DNA of 34,092 nt from JBEKTY01 sp049515555 (GTDB lineage: Bacteria > Planctomycetota > Planctomycetia > Pirellulales > Thermoguttaceae), in contig JBEKTY010000099.1 of assembly GCA_049515555.1 (NCBI GenBank), positions 1 through 34,092 of the forward strand, given 5' to 3'. The notes under the pieces were generated by a model. The model ran no database searches. It was given only the letters and a program-made list of their open reading frames with translations, and had not been told where the DNA came from. Of this stretch, positions 15,338-23,861 are shown in pieces (positions within the stretch are counted from its first letter, which is position 1; every line of letters starts with the position of its first letter). A program made the translations under genes and the position numbers.

Positions 15338-16465
15338 ATGACTCGTTCGACGGACCTCAGTTACCGATTGCTGGCTGCGCGGTTCATCCGTCGCCAGGCG
15401 AAGCAACTCGCCGAACAACTAGACGGGATCCGGCAGGGCGACGACGATATCGAATGGATCCACCGTGCGCGGGTGGCCTCGCGCCGGCTGCGTGCCGCGC
15501 TGCAGATGTTCGGCGATTGTTGGGGTCGCAAGAAGATCAAGCGCTGGCGGAAGCAGATCCGCAAGATAACCTGCGGCCTGGGCGAGGCGCGGGACAAGGA
15601 CGTGCAGATCGAGTTCTTGTCCGGCATGCTGGGCGCGACGGCCGAGAAGGGCCATGCCCCGGGCATTGCCCGCCTGCTGGCCCGCGTCGAGCGCGAACGC
15701 GAATGGTGGCAGCCGCGGGTGTGCGAGGCGGTCGAGCGGCTGGCCGCCAGCCGCGTGCTCCGCCAGATGCAGCAAGCGGGCAAACGGGTGCTGGCCCGCG
15801 CCGCGGCCGGCCCGATCGAGCTCGGCGAGTTGGCGCGGAGCGAAACGAAGCGTTTCATCCTCGAGCAACTCCGGCAGATGCTCCAGGAAGAGGATAGCCT
15901 GGAGAGTCCCGAGGATGATCGGCGGCACCACGCCATGCGGATCGCCGCCAAGCGACTGCGGTACACGCTGGAGATCGCCAACCCGCTTTACGCCGGCCGG
16001 CTGGACGATTGTATCGAGGCCACCCGCAAGGTCCAGTCGCTGTTGGGCGACGTTCACGACTGCGACGTGTGGCTGCAGCATCTGGACGCCTTCCAGCGGG
16101 CCGAATGCTTGCGGATCCTGGCGTACTTCGGCAGCACGCTGCGCTGGTCCCGATTGCAGCCCGGCATCAATTACTTGCGGCACGATCGGTGCGAGCGGCG
16201 GCGGCAGGCTTTCTCGGAGTTGGTGCGGTACTGGGAAGAGCTGAAGCGGCAGGGGACGTGGCAGCGCCTGGTCCGCGTGGTCGAGGAGCCGCAAGGGGCG
16301 GTCGGCGCCGGCGAATTGCCACCGGCGGCCGTACGCATAGCGTCAGCTCCCGCAGCGCCCGCGGCGCCGAGTCAGGCCGAGGGGGCCGGCCCGGCCCAGC
16401 CGCCAGGCCGCTCGAAAACCAACGGCTCCCCGCCGCCGCGCGAGCCACTGACTGCCGGCCGATAA
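15338..16465 (+). CDS. CHAD-domain protein (polyphosphate-binding family)
   Basis: 375 residues from the ATG at 15338 (MTRSTDLSYR); no strong ribosome site is visible. The CHAD helical bundle shows its conserved basic and histidine motifs: EWIHRARVASRRLRAALQMF, LGEARDKDVQIEF, HHAMRIAAKRLRYTLEI and LLGDVHDCDVWLQHL. CHAD proteins bind inorganic polyphosphate through these residues and associate with polyphosphate granules. The last 60 residues are Ala/Pro-rich and not part of the fold. It is followed on the same strand by ppx/gppA and ppk genes, which strongly supports a role in polyphosphate storage. CHAD alone is not known to be catalytic. Confidence 0.92.
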   Translation: MTRSTDLSYRLLAARFIRRQAKQLAEQLDGIRQGDDDIEWIHRARVASRRLRAALQMFGDCWGRKKIKRWRKQIRKITCGLGEARDKDVQIEFLSGMLGATAEKGHAPGIARLLARVEREREWWQPRVCEAVERLAASRVLRQMQQAGKRVLARAAAGPIELGELARSETKRFILEQLRQMLQEEDSLESPEDDRRHHAMRIAAKRLRYTLEIANPLYAGRLDDCIEATRKVQSLLGDVHDCDVWLQHLDAFQRAECLRILAYFGSTLRWSRLQPGINYLRHDRCERRRQAFSELVRYWEELKRQGTWQRLVRVVEEPQGAVGAGELPPAAVRIASAPAAPAAPSQAEGAGPAQPPGRSKTNGSPPPREPLTAGR

Positions 16466-16490
16466 GGAGTCCGCGGAAGGTCGGAAACTT

Positions 16491-16572
16491 GTAGGGTGGG
16501 TCGAGCGCAGCGAGCCCCACCAGCAGTGTTCCGCGGATTTTGGTGGGGCTCGCTGTGCTCGACCCACCGTAC
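16491..16572. repeat. Inverted repeat, GTAGGGTGGGTCGAGC family (copy 1)
   Basis: Arms of about 31 bases (16491-16521 and 16542-16572) starting GTAGGGTGGGTCGAGC pair with one or two mismatches. The repeat sits between the CHAD and Ppx genes, ending 14 bp before the Ppx start. Relatives are at 21044-21126 and, as a half copy, at about 11013. Confidence 0.88.
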
Positions 16573-16586
16573 GGTCCAAACAGTTT

Positions 16587-18149
16587 ATGGAATCGAGCCC
16601 GAAAGCCCCGGCCACCCAGGCTGCCAAGACGGTGGCGGCGATCGACGTGGGGGCCAATGCCATCCGCATGGTCATCGCCGAGGTGCTGGCCGACGGGCGG
16701 ATCGAGGTCCTGGAGCGGCTGCAGCGGGCCAGCCGGCTGGGGCAGGATGCCTTCCGCCGCGGCCGGCTGGGGGCGGCCAGCATGCGGGCCGCGCTGGCCA
16801 TCCTCCGCGACTACCACGAGCTGCTCAAGTTGTACCGCGTCGAGCACCTCCGCGCCGTGGCCACCAGTGCCGCCCGCGAGGCCGGCAATGCCGACACGTT
16901 TCTGGACCGCGTGTACATCGCCACGGGCTTGAAGGTCGAGGTGATCGGCACGCCGGAGGAGAGCCGGCTGACGGTGTCGGCCGTCCGCCAGGCGGTGGGC
17001 GACGCCTTGAACGTGAACCGGGGCGAGGCCCTCATCGCCGACGTCGGCGGCGGCAGCACCCTCTTGACCCTGCTGGCGGGCGGCGAGATCGTCACCTCGC
17101 AGAGCCTGCGGCTGGGCTCGATCCGCTTGCAGGAGATCCTGGCCATCAGCGAGAACGCCCCGCAGCGCTCGGCCGAGCTGCTGGGCTATCACGTGGCCAA
17201 CGTGCTGGGGGCGATGCAAAGCGCGCTGCCGCTGGCCGAGGTGCAATCCTTCGTGGCCGTGGGCGGCGACGCGCGCTTCGCCGCCCGGCAGATCGGCCGG
17301 CCCACCGACTGCGAGGACCTGGCCCTGGTCGGCGCCCGCGAGCTTGATAAGCTCATCGAGCGTTGCGAGCAATGTACCGCCGAAGAGCTGGCCAAGCGCT
17401 ACGGCATCCCCTTCGCCGAGGCCGAGACGGTGAACCCGGCCCTGCTGGTCTATCAGAACCTGCTGCGGCTGACGCGGGCCACGCAGATGATCGTCTCGGA
17501 CGTGTCGATGCGCGACGGCCTGCTGCTGGAGCTGGCCCGCGCCGTCACCGGCCAGGAAGACCGCTCGCTGGCGGAAGGCGTGATCCATTCGGCCACGGCC
17601 ATCGCCCAGAAGTTCCGCGTCGATCTGCCGCACGACCGCCTGGTGGCCGAGCTGGCGCTGCGGCTGTTCGACGAGTTTCGGCCGGAGCACGGGCTGACGG
17701 CCCGGCACCGCCTGCTGTTGCACGTGGCGGGCCTGCTGCACGAGATCGGCGGGTTCGTCAGCAACCGCAGCCATCACAAGCACAGTTACTACCTGATCGC
17801 CAACTCGGAGATCTTCGGGCTGAACCGGGAAGAGATTACGCTGGTGGCCCACGTGGCCCGCTACCATCGCCGCAGCGGGCCCAAGCCCTCGCACCTGGAG
17901 TACATGTCGCTGCCGCGCGAGGCGCGGGTCACCGTGACCAAGCTGGCGGCGCTGCTGCGGGTGGCCGACGCCCTGGCCCGCGGCCACGTCCGCCGCGCCG
18001 ACGAACTGCGCTTCGAGCGGCAGAAAGACGACCTGATCGTCTGCATCCCGGGCGCGGCCGACCTGTTGCTCGAAGAGCGGGCCCTGGAGGCCAAGGCCGA
18101 CCTGTTCGAGGATATCTACGGAATGAAAGTGCGGCTGGACGCCGTGTAA
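16587..18149 (+). CDS. ppx: Ppx/GppA phosphatase with HD-type C-terminal domain
   Basis: 520 residues. The N-terminal actin-like fold has the phosphate loops AAIDVGANAIRMVIAEV, AVATSAAREAGN, GTPEESRLTV and LIADVGGGSTLLTLL of exopolyphosphatase/guanosine pentaphosphate phosphatase. In the first loop the usual GSNS is GANA, so two serines are replaced. The C-terminal part (about residues 325-500) is HD-like: HRLLLHVAGLLHEIGGF, then SHHKHSYYLI and VAHVARYHRR. The enzyme cleaves terminal phosphate from polyphosphate or converts pppGpp to ppGpp. Its place between CHAD and ppk favours polyphosphate. The start ATG has no clear Shine-Dalgarno and follows an inverted repeat. Confidence 0.93.
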   Translation: MESSPKAPATQAAKTVAAIDVGANAIRMVIAEVLADGRIEVLERLQRASRLGQDAFRRGRLGAASMRAALAILRDYHELLKLYRVEHLRAVATSAAREAGNADTFLDRVYIATGLKVEVIGTPEESRLTVSAVRQAVGDALNVNRGEALIADVGGGSTLLTLLAGGEIVTSQSLRLGSIRLQEILAISENAPQRSAELLGYHVANVLGAMQSALPLAEVQSFVAVGGDARFAARQIGRPTDCEDLALVGARELDKLIERCEQCTAEELAKRYGIPFAEAETVNPALLVYQNLLRLTRATQMIVSDVSMRDGLLLELARAVTGQEDRSLAEGVIHSATAIAQKFRVDLPHDRLVAELALRLFDEFRPEHGLTARHRLLLHVAGLLHEIGGFVSNRSHHKHSYYLIANSEIFGLNREEITLVAHVARYHRRSGPKPSHLEYMSLPREARVTVTKLAALLRVADALARGHVRRADELRFERQKDDLIVCIPGAADLLLEERALEAKADLFEDIYGMKVRLDAV

Positions 18150-18156
18150 AGGGGCG

Positions 18157-18267
18157 AATCCCTAAATCCCCAAATCCCCAAATCCCCAAATCCCCAAATC
18201 CCCAAATCCCCAAATCCCCAAATCCCTAAATCCCTAAATCCCTAAATCCCTAAGTCCCTAAATCCCT
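18157..18267. repeat. 8-bp tandem repeat AAATCCCC/AAATCCCT before ppk
   Basis: About 13 units of AAATCCCC and AAATCCCT fill the ppx-ppk gap and end 8 bp before the ppk ATG, replacing a normal ribosome site. The unit has an 8-bp period. The same type occurs at 13610-13677 and, in the other orientation, at 23738-23772. Confidence 0.93.
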
Positions 18268-18274
18268 TTGCCCG

Positions 18275-20383
18275 ATGCCCAAAGACCCCCTCCGATCGCC
18301 GGAACTTTACTTCAACCGCGAGCTGAGCTGGTTGGAGTTCAACGACCGCGTGCTGCGCGAGGGCCTGGCGGAGGACGTGCCGCTCCTGGAGCGGGTGAAG
18401 TTCCTGGGCATCGTCAGCTCGAACCTGGACGAGTTCTTCCTGGTCCGCGTGGCGGGGTTGATGCAGGCCCGCTCAGCCGGCCTCAGCCGCCGCGACCCCA
18501 GCGGGCTGACCCCCGCCGCCCAACTTACGGCCGTCAGCCGCCGCGTGCACCGCATGGCCGAGGAGCAGGCCCTCGGCGTGCGCGAGGCCCTGCGACAGCT
18601 TAGCGAGCAGGGGTTGACGGTGCTGGGGCCCGGCGAGTGGACGGCCACGCAGCGGCAGTTCCTGGCGGTGCATTTCGCCAAGGAGATTCTGCCCGTGCTC
18701 ACGCCGCTGGCGGTCGAGGAGCTGCGGCCGCGGCCGCACGTGGCGGGCTTGCAATGGCACGTGGCCGTCGTGCTGGCCTCGGCCCAGGGGCAGGAGCGGA
18801 TCGTGGTCACGCCGGTACCCAACCCCTGCCCGCGGTGGATCACGCTGCCGGCCGGGCCCGCCGGCGGTACGTGCCTGGCAAGGCTCGAGGACGTCATGGC
18901 GGCCCACGCGGCGGCGGTCTTCCCCGGCGCGCGGGTGCTGGCCACGGCCCTGCTGCGCGTTACCCGCGACGCCGAGGTGTTCGTCCAGCGGCAGGAGGGC
19001 GACGACATGCTCGAGGCGGTCGAGCGGGCGGTGCTCTCGCGGCAGCGGCGGCCGGCCGTGCGGCTGCAGGTCTCGCCCGAGGCCGACCCGCGCATCGCGC
19101 GATGGCTGGGCGAATGGCTCCGGCTGGGCCCGGAAGAGACCTACGAAGTCGATGCGCCCTGCGGCGCGGCGGCCCTGGCGGAGCTGGCCCAGTGGCCGGG
19201 TTTCGAGCAACTCCGCAACGCCGACTGGCCGCCCCAGCCGCCCCGCGACCTGCTGGCCGCCGGCGACCTGTGGGAGGCCCTCTCGGACCACGACGTACTG
19301 CTGATGCACCCCTACGAGAGCTTCGAGCCCGTCGTGCGGCTGGTCGAGCAGGCCGCCGCCGACCCGCAGGTGCTGGCCATCAAGCAGACGCTGTATCGCA
19401 CCAGCGGCGACTCGCCGATCGTTCGCGCCCTGGGCCAGGCGGCCCAGAACGGCAAGGAGGTTACCGTGCTGGTCGAGCTGCGGGCACGCTTCGACGAGGC
19501 CCGCAACATCCGCTGGGCCCGGCGGCTGGAGGACCTGGGCTGCCACGTGATCTACGGCATCGCCGGCTACAAGACCCACGCCAAGGCCCTGCTGGTGGTC
19601 CGCCGGGAGTCGCAGCGGATCCAGCGCTACGTGCACCTGGGCACCGGCAACTACAACGACCGCACCGCCCGGCTGTATTCCGACCTGGGCCTGATGACCA
19701 CCGATCGCGACGTGGCCGCCGACGTGGCGGCCTTCTTCAACCTGCTGACCGGCTGCTCCGAGTCGGTGGGGTGGCTGAAGCTGGCCGTGGCCCCCACCGG
19801 CCTGCGGCGGCGGTTCATCGAGCTCATCGAGCGCGAGATCCAGGTCTCGACGCCCGACCGCCCGGGTTTGATTATGGCCAAGATCAATTCGCTGGAAGAC
19901 CCGGCCATCTGCCGCGCCCTGTACCGGGCCAGCCAGGGCGGCGTGCAGGTAATGCTCAACGTGCGGGGGATCTGCGTGCTGCGGCCGGGCGTGGAAGGCG
20001 TCTCCGACCGCATCGAGGTCCGCTCGATCATCGATCGCTACCTGGAACACGCCCGGGTCTTCTACTTCCGCAACGGCGGCCACGAAGAAGTCTATCTGAG
20101 CAGCGCCGACTGGATGCGGCGCAACCTGCTCAAACGGCTGGAAATCCTGTTCCCCGTGGGCGATGCGGGGCTGCGGCGGCGGCTGATCGACATCCTGGGC
20201 ACCTTCTTCGCCGACAACGTGAAGGCCCGGCGGCTGCTGCCGGGCGGCACTTACGAGCCGGTAGGCCGCGACGGTCCGCGGGTCCGGGCGCAAATGAAGT
20301 TCTACAAGGACGCCGTGGCCGCCACCCAACTGGCCCAACAGACGGCCCTGCAGTTCCATCCCCTGGAACGGCCCAAGGAGTGA
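18275..20383 (+). CDS. ppk: Polyphosphate kinase 1
   Basis: 702 residues, typical for PPK1. The N-domain begins LYFNRELSWLEFNDRVLREG and continues GIVSSNLDEFFLVRVAGL. The catalytic core has LYRTSGDSPIVRALGQAA, ELRARFDEARNIRWARRLE and GIAGYKTHAKALLVVRRE. In that motif His435 is the expected phosphorylated histidine. YVHLGTGNYNDRTARLYSDL and SIIDRYLEHARVFYF with EEVYLSSADWMRRNL complete the set. It makes polyphosphate from ATP reversibly. It forms a likely operon with CHAD and Ppx/GppA, placing synthesis, breakdown and binding of polyphosphate together. The start is directly preceded by a tandem repeat and not by a Shine-Dalgarno sequence. Confidence 0.97.
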   Translation: MPKDPLRSPELYFNRELSWLEFNDRVLREGLAEDVPLLERVKFLGIVSSNLDEFFLVRVAGLMQARSAGLSRRDPSGLTPAAQLTAVSRRVHRMAEEQALGVREALRQLSEQGLTVLGPGEWTATQRQFLAVHFAKEILPVLTPLAVEELRPRPHVAGLQWHVAVVLASAQGQERIVVTPVPNPCPRWITLPAGPAGGTCLARLEDVMAAHAAAVFPGARVLATALLRVTRDAEVFVQRQEGDDMLEAVERAVLSRQRRPAVRLQVSPEADPRIARWLGEWLRLGPEETYEVDAPCGAAALAELAQWPGFEQLRNADWPPQPPRDLLAAGDLWEALSDHDVLLMHPYESFEPVVRLVEQAAADPQVLAIKQTLYRTSGDSPIVRALGQAAQNGKEVTVLVELRARFDEARNIRWARRLEDLGCHVIYGIAGYKTHAKALLVVRRESQRIQRYVHLGTGNYNDRTARLYSDLGLMTTDRDVAADVAAFFNLLTGCSESVGWLKLAVAPTGLRRRFIELIEREIQVSTPDRPGLIMAKINSLEDPAICRALYRASQGGVQVMLNVRGICVLRPGVEGVSDRIEVRSIIDRYLEHARVFYFRNGGHEEVYLSSADWMRRNLLKRLEILFPVGDAGLRRRLIDILGTFFADNVKARRLLPGGTYEPVGRDGPRVRAQMKFYKDAVAATQLAQQTALQFHPLERPKE

Positions 20384-20645
20384 GGCGGCTGTCGCTGCGA
20401 AGCGATTCCGATTATTCCGTTTCTTCCGCGAGCACGAACCTTCACGTCTTCGGCGGCTATTCGCGTTCCGTCGTTCTTTCCCTCCGCCGCCGTTGCGTTT
20501 TTGCAAGGCGGATGATTTGTGCGGCCGAGAGCCTCCCGGTATCGCCCCGCGACCAGCCTGGACGGCTGAAGGGCCGGCCCGTGGTGGCCGAAAACTAAGA
20601 CAGGCGGATTGTCCTGAAAGTTCATCAGCTCAGGAGGCTTTAGAC

Positions 20646-20930
20646 ATGTTGCGGGGCAGTTTGGCAGCGTTTGTGCTGGGCACGGGCATTGTGCTTGCGG
20701 TGGCCAATACGGCCTCGGCCGACTCCAGCGGGCCGGGCTGGCTGGGCGTGGTTGTGGCCCGGGGCGAGTTGAAGCAGCAGATCGAATCCACGCCCATCGT
20801 TGACCGCCCCAACCGGCCGTTGCACTTCTATGGCAACGCGGTGCGCCGCAAATATTACCGTGGCGCCTCGGCTCCCCCGGCCGGCAACTTCATCAACGAT
20901 GGCGGGACGCCGTTTTTCGAACGCAAGTAA
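20646..20930 (+). CDS. Small secreted protein, unknown function
   Basis: 94 residues. The start is well supported: CAGGAGG lies 9 bases before the ATG. A signal peptide (MLRGSLAAFVLGTGIVLAVA, cleavage after NTASA) leads to a mature part of about 70 residues. It contains WLGVVVARGELKQQIESTP and ends in NFINDGGTPFFERK. I do not recognise the family. The gene stands alone between ppk and the inverted repeat at 21044-21126. Confidence 0.72.
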   Translation: MLRGSLAAFVLGTGIVLAVANTASADSSGPGWLGVVVARGELKQQIESTPIVDRPNRPLHFYGNAVRRKYYRGASAPPAGNFINDGGTPFFERK

Positions 20931-21043
20931 GGGAGGACAACGGACCGGGTCCGTTTCAACACGCCACCGTCAGCGGGAGGCCGTTGGCGGCACGGGCTTT
21001 CGTAATGGGATGAAACGCTACCTCGCCGAGGCGAGAATGGGTG

Positions 21044-21126
21044 GTAGGGTGGGACAAGCGCAGCGCGGTCCCACCATCAACATACGCCGCCATGGTGGGA
21101 CCGCGCTCGGGCTTGTCCCACCCTAC
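21044..21126. repeat. Inverted repeat, GTAGGGTGGGACAAGC family (copy 2)
   Basis: Left arm GTAGGGTGGGACAAGCGCAG... and right arm ...CTTGTCCCACCCTAC pair over about 32 bases with few mismatches. It sits between convergent genes (secreted protein and rhaT), where it could act as a two-way terminator although no T-run follows. Confidence 0.88.
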
Positions 21127-21136
21127 GTCGCAAAGC

Positions 21137-22303
21137 TCAAAGCTGCTTCGCGTAGCCGCTTAGGGCGCCGATGCCGGGCGAGGCCAACAGCAGCAGCAAC
21201 CCGGCGGCCAGCAGCCAGCGGGTGCGGCCGCTCGTGCCCTTCCACTCGCCCAGGAAAACGCCCAGCACGCTGCTGAAGAGGATTTGGCTGCCCATTAAGA
21301 CGGCCAAGCCGATATAGGCCGTCTTGCCCATGGCGGGCTCGCCCGTCTTGAGGCAGATGAACTGCGAGCACCAGATGGCCCCGGCCACTGCGGCGAAGAA
21401 GAAGTTGGCCACCAGCGGGGCCGCCGGCCGGCAGTAGTCGCCCAGCGTGCGGTTCTTGAGGTTGAGGAGCAGGCACCACAGGAAATTGACCACGAACCCG
21501 CCGGCCAGCGCAACCACCAGGACGGGCATGCCGCGCCAGGTGGCGGCCGTCAGTTGCTCGCCCTCGGGAGCCGCCGGATGGAACCAGGAGCCGGTACCCT
21601 TATCGGAAAGCAGCCCTGCGGTGCGGGCGGCTTCCGGAGAAGCTGGGACCGGCTCCACGATCTGCGTTGCGGAGCCGTATTGGGCCTTGAGTTGGCTGAG
21701 CGGCGAGCCCTGCAAGCCGAAATTCAAGGCGGCGCTGGTGATGCCCGAAAACAGCGCCACCACGAGCCCGAGCTTGAAGTTGTAGTCGGCCACGGCCTTT
21801 TTCTTCTGTTCTTCGGGCAGTTCCTGCTCCTTGCAGATGCCGGCCATGCCCACCAGCACGATGCCCAGGATAGAGACCACCACGCCGGCCAGCGAGATCT
21901 TGGCCGGCAGCGTGGCGTAGAGCAATTCGGCATGACCGGCCAGGATGGGCGGTACGAGCGTACCGGTGGCCGAAACCAGCCCGCACCCGATGGCCAGCCC
22001 TAGTCCTACGCCCAGGTAGCGGATCATCAGTCCCCAGCTCAGCCCGCCCACTCCCCACAGCGCGCCACAGCAGAAACAATAGGCAAGCTGCTTGAGCGGC
22101 ACGCTTTTGAGCACGGCGAGCAGGTTCGGCGCGGTCGAGAGCGCCAAGGCCCAGGGGACGACGATCAGTCCCGCCACGGCGTACACCAGCCAGTAGCTTT
22201 CCCAGGCCCAGTTCCTGACCCGTTTGAAGGGCAGATAGAAGACGGCCCCCGCCAGGCCGCCCAGAGAGAAAATAGCCACGCCCAAACCGGGATTGGGTTC
22301 CAT
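21137..22303 (-). CDS. rhaT: L-rhamnose-proton symporter
   Basis: 388 residues from the ATG at 22303, fixed by AAGGAA seven bases upstream. About ten membrane helices resemble RhaT of the drug/metabolite transporter superfamily: GVAIFSLGGLAGAVFYLPFK, NWAWESYWLVYAVAGLIVVP, GALWGVGGLSWGLMIRYLGV and GSQILFSSVLGVFLGEWKG. A hydrophilic loop (about residues 210-250) is longer than usual. The rhaA gene is upstream on the same strand, 155 bp away with an inverted repeat between. Together they import L-rhamnose and make L-rhamnulose. Planctomycetes often degrade rhamnose-rich algal or plant polysaccharides, which fits. Confidence 0.93.
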   Translation of the reverse strand: MEPNPGLGVAIFSLGGLAGAVFYLPFKRVRNWAWESYWLVYAVAGLIVVPWALALSTAPNLLAVLKSVPLKQLAYCFCCGALWGVGGLSWGLMIRYLGVGLGLAIGCGLVSATGTLVPPILAGHAELLYATLPAKISLAGVVVSILGIVLVGMAGICKEQELPEEQKKKAVADYNFKLGLVVALFSGITSAALNFGLQGSPLSQLKAQYGSATQIVEPVPASPEAARTAGLLSDKGTGSWFHPAAPEGEQLTAATWRGMPVLVVALAGGFVVNFLWCLLLNLKNRTLGDYCRPAAPLVANFFFAAVAGAIWCSQFICLKTGEPAMGKTAYIGLAVLMGSQILFSSVLGVFLGEWKGTSGRTRWLLAAGLLLLLASPGIGALSGYAKQL

Positions 22304-22325
22304 GCGTTCGTTCCTTAGCCGCGCG

Positions 22326-22435
22326 CCCGGTCCCCCTCTCCCTCCGGGAGAGGGCCGGGGTGAGGGCAAGCGGCGCTCGTCGCGACACCTGTTCGCCCTC
22401 ACCCTAACCCTCTCCCGGAGGGAGAGGGGACCGGG
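22326..22435. repeat. Inverted repeat, CCCCTCTCCC family (copy 2)
   Basis: Outer arms CCCGGTCCCCCTCTCCCTCC and their complement end at 22435, with inner arms GGTGAGGGC and GCCCTCACC. It lies between rhaA and rhaT, so it is in the predicted operon transcript and could stabilise the rhaA part or lower rhaT expression. Confidence 0.87.
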
Positions 22436-22458
22436 CAATCACAATTCGCAAAGTCCAG

Positions 22459-23721
22459 TTACCGCTTGCTCGTAACGTCTTTCTCGTACTGCTTGACGGC
22501 CGCCAGCCAGGCCGGGCCCAGCGGCACGTTTTGTTTCAGGCAGTAGTAGTTCCACACGTCGCCCAGGGGCAGGGTCTTGATTTCTTCGATCATCGCCAGC
22601 CGCGAGGTGTAGTCGCCGGCGAGCTCCAGTTGGCGGAGCTTGGCGGTGGGCTCCAACAGGGCGGCCAGGAGGGCCTTGATCATCGCCCGCATGCCGATCA
22701 CCCAGGCGGCCACGCGATTGATGCTGGCGTCGAAGTAATCCAGGCCGATGTGCACCCGGTCCAGGAATCCGCCGCGGATCAGCTCTTCGGCGATCGCCCG
22801 CAACTCGTCGTTGAATATGACCACGTGGTCGCTGTCCCAGCGGATGCCGCGGCTGACGTGCAGCAGGATCTCGTCGGTAAACAGCAGGATGGCCGATATC
22901 TTGTCGATGATGGTTTCCGTGGGATGGAAGTGGCCCGTGTCGAGCGTCAGCAGCTTGCGATGGGTCAGGGCGTAGGCCAGGTAGAACTCGAAGGAGCCGG
23001 GCACGTAGGTCTCCGAGCCGATGCCGAAGAGCTTGGACTCGACGGCGTCCAGGTTGAATTTCGGATCCAGGGGCAGGGCGAACATGGCGTCCAGCGACTC
23101 CTTGAGCCACTCACGGGGCAGCTTGCGGTCGATGGTTACGTCCTTCATGCCGTCGGGAATCCAGTGGTTCGTAACGCAGGTCTGGCCCAGGCGGCGGCCG
23201 ATGGCCTCGCCGATCTTGCGGCAGGCGATGGCGTGCTCGACCCAGAAGCGGCGGATGGCCGGATCGCGATGGGCCAGCGTGAACCCGTCGGCCGCCTTGG
23301 GATGGGCGAAAAAGGTGGTGTTGAAATCCATGCCGATCCCCAGCTCCGCCGCCCAGTCCATCCAGCCCGCGAAATGCTTGGGCTCGATCCGGTCGCGGTC
23401 GACCCGCTGGCCGCCTGGTTCCAGGTACATGGCGTGGAGGTTGAAGCGGTGCTTGCCGGGGATCAGGCCGAAGGCGGTCTGGGCATCGGCCCGCAACTCA
23501 TCGGCGGTGCGGGCCCGGCCCGGGTAGTTGCCCGTGGCCATCAGGCCGCTGCCCGACAGGTCGCCGGCGCTCTCGAAGCCCCCGCAATCGTCCCCTTCCC
23601 AGCAGTGCATGGAGATGGGGATGCGGCCCAGGGTCGCCAGGGCCCGATCGCAATCGACTCCCAGCTCGGCGTAACGCTCCTTGGCAACCAGATAACCTTT
23701 TTCGACGGCCGCGGTTTGCAT
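22459..23721 (-). CDS. rhaA: L-rhamnose isomerase
   Basis: 420 residues, the usual length. Signature segments: ISMHCWEGDDCGGFE, GNYPGRARTADELRADAQ, KHRFNLHAMYLE, ELGIGMDFNTTFFAHPKA, TCVTNHWIPDGMKD, LLTLDTGHFHPTETI and IRWDSDHVVIFND. The last three contain the metal-binding Glu/Asp/His positions of the family. It converts L-rhamnose to L-rhamnulose (EC 5.3.1.14). GGAG lies six bases before the ATG, and an 8-bp tandem repeat begins just upstream of that, in the leader or promoter. The rhaT gene follows. No rhamnulokinase or aldolase gene is in the window. Confidence 0.96.
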   Translation of the reverse strand: MQTAAVEKGYLVAKERYAELGVDCDRALATLGRIPISMHCWEGDDCGGFESAGDLSGSGLMATGNYPGRARTADELRADAQTAFGLIPGKHRFNLHAMYLEPGGQRVDRDRIEPKHFAGWMDWAAELGIGMDFNTTFFAHPKAADGFTLAHRDPAIRRFWVEHAIACRKIGEAIGRRLGQTCVTNHWIPDGMKDVTIDRKLPREWLKESLDAMFALPLDPKFNLDAVESKLFGIGSETYVPGSFEFYLAYALTHRKLLTLDTGHFHPTETIIDKISAILLFTDEILLHVSRGIRWDSDHVVIFNDELRAIAEELIRGGFLDRVHIGLDYFDASINRVAAWVIGMRAMIKALLAALLEPTAKLRQLELAGDYTSRLAMIEEIKTLPLGDVWNYYCLKQNVPLGPAWLAAVKQYEKDVTSKR

Positions 23722-23737
23722 GACAGGCTCCGGGTAA

Positions 23738-23850
23738 GGGATTTGGGGATTTAGGGATTTGGGGATTTGGGGAAGCAGTGAGCCGTGAGCAATGAGCCGT
23801 CCCCCGCCCGAATCTCAAAGCTCAAGGCTCATAGCTCATAGCCACCCCAG
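23738..23850. repeat. Tandem repeats upstream of rhaA
   Basis: 23738-23772 carries GGGATTTGGGGATTTA units (8-bp period). Next come AGTGAGCCGTGAGCAATGAGCC (about 23777-23799) and AAAGCTCAAGGCTCATAGCTCATAGC (about 23817-23842), each a short degenerate tandem repeat. The rhaA promoter would lie in or behind them. Confidence 0.8.
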
Positions 23851-23861
23851 GGCAAACAAGT

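Noticed and set aside
18473..20506. Long minus-strand open frame over ppk
   Set aside because: It lies antisense to an unmistakable PPK1 with all motifs.
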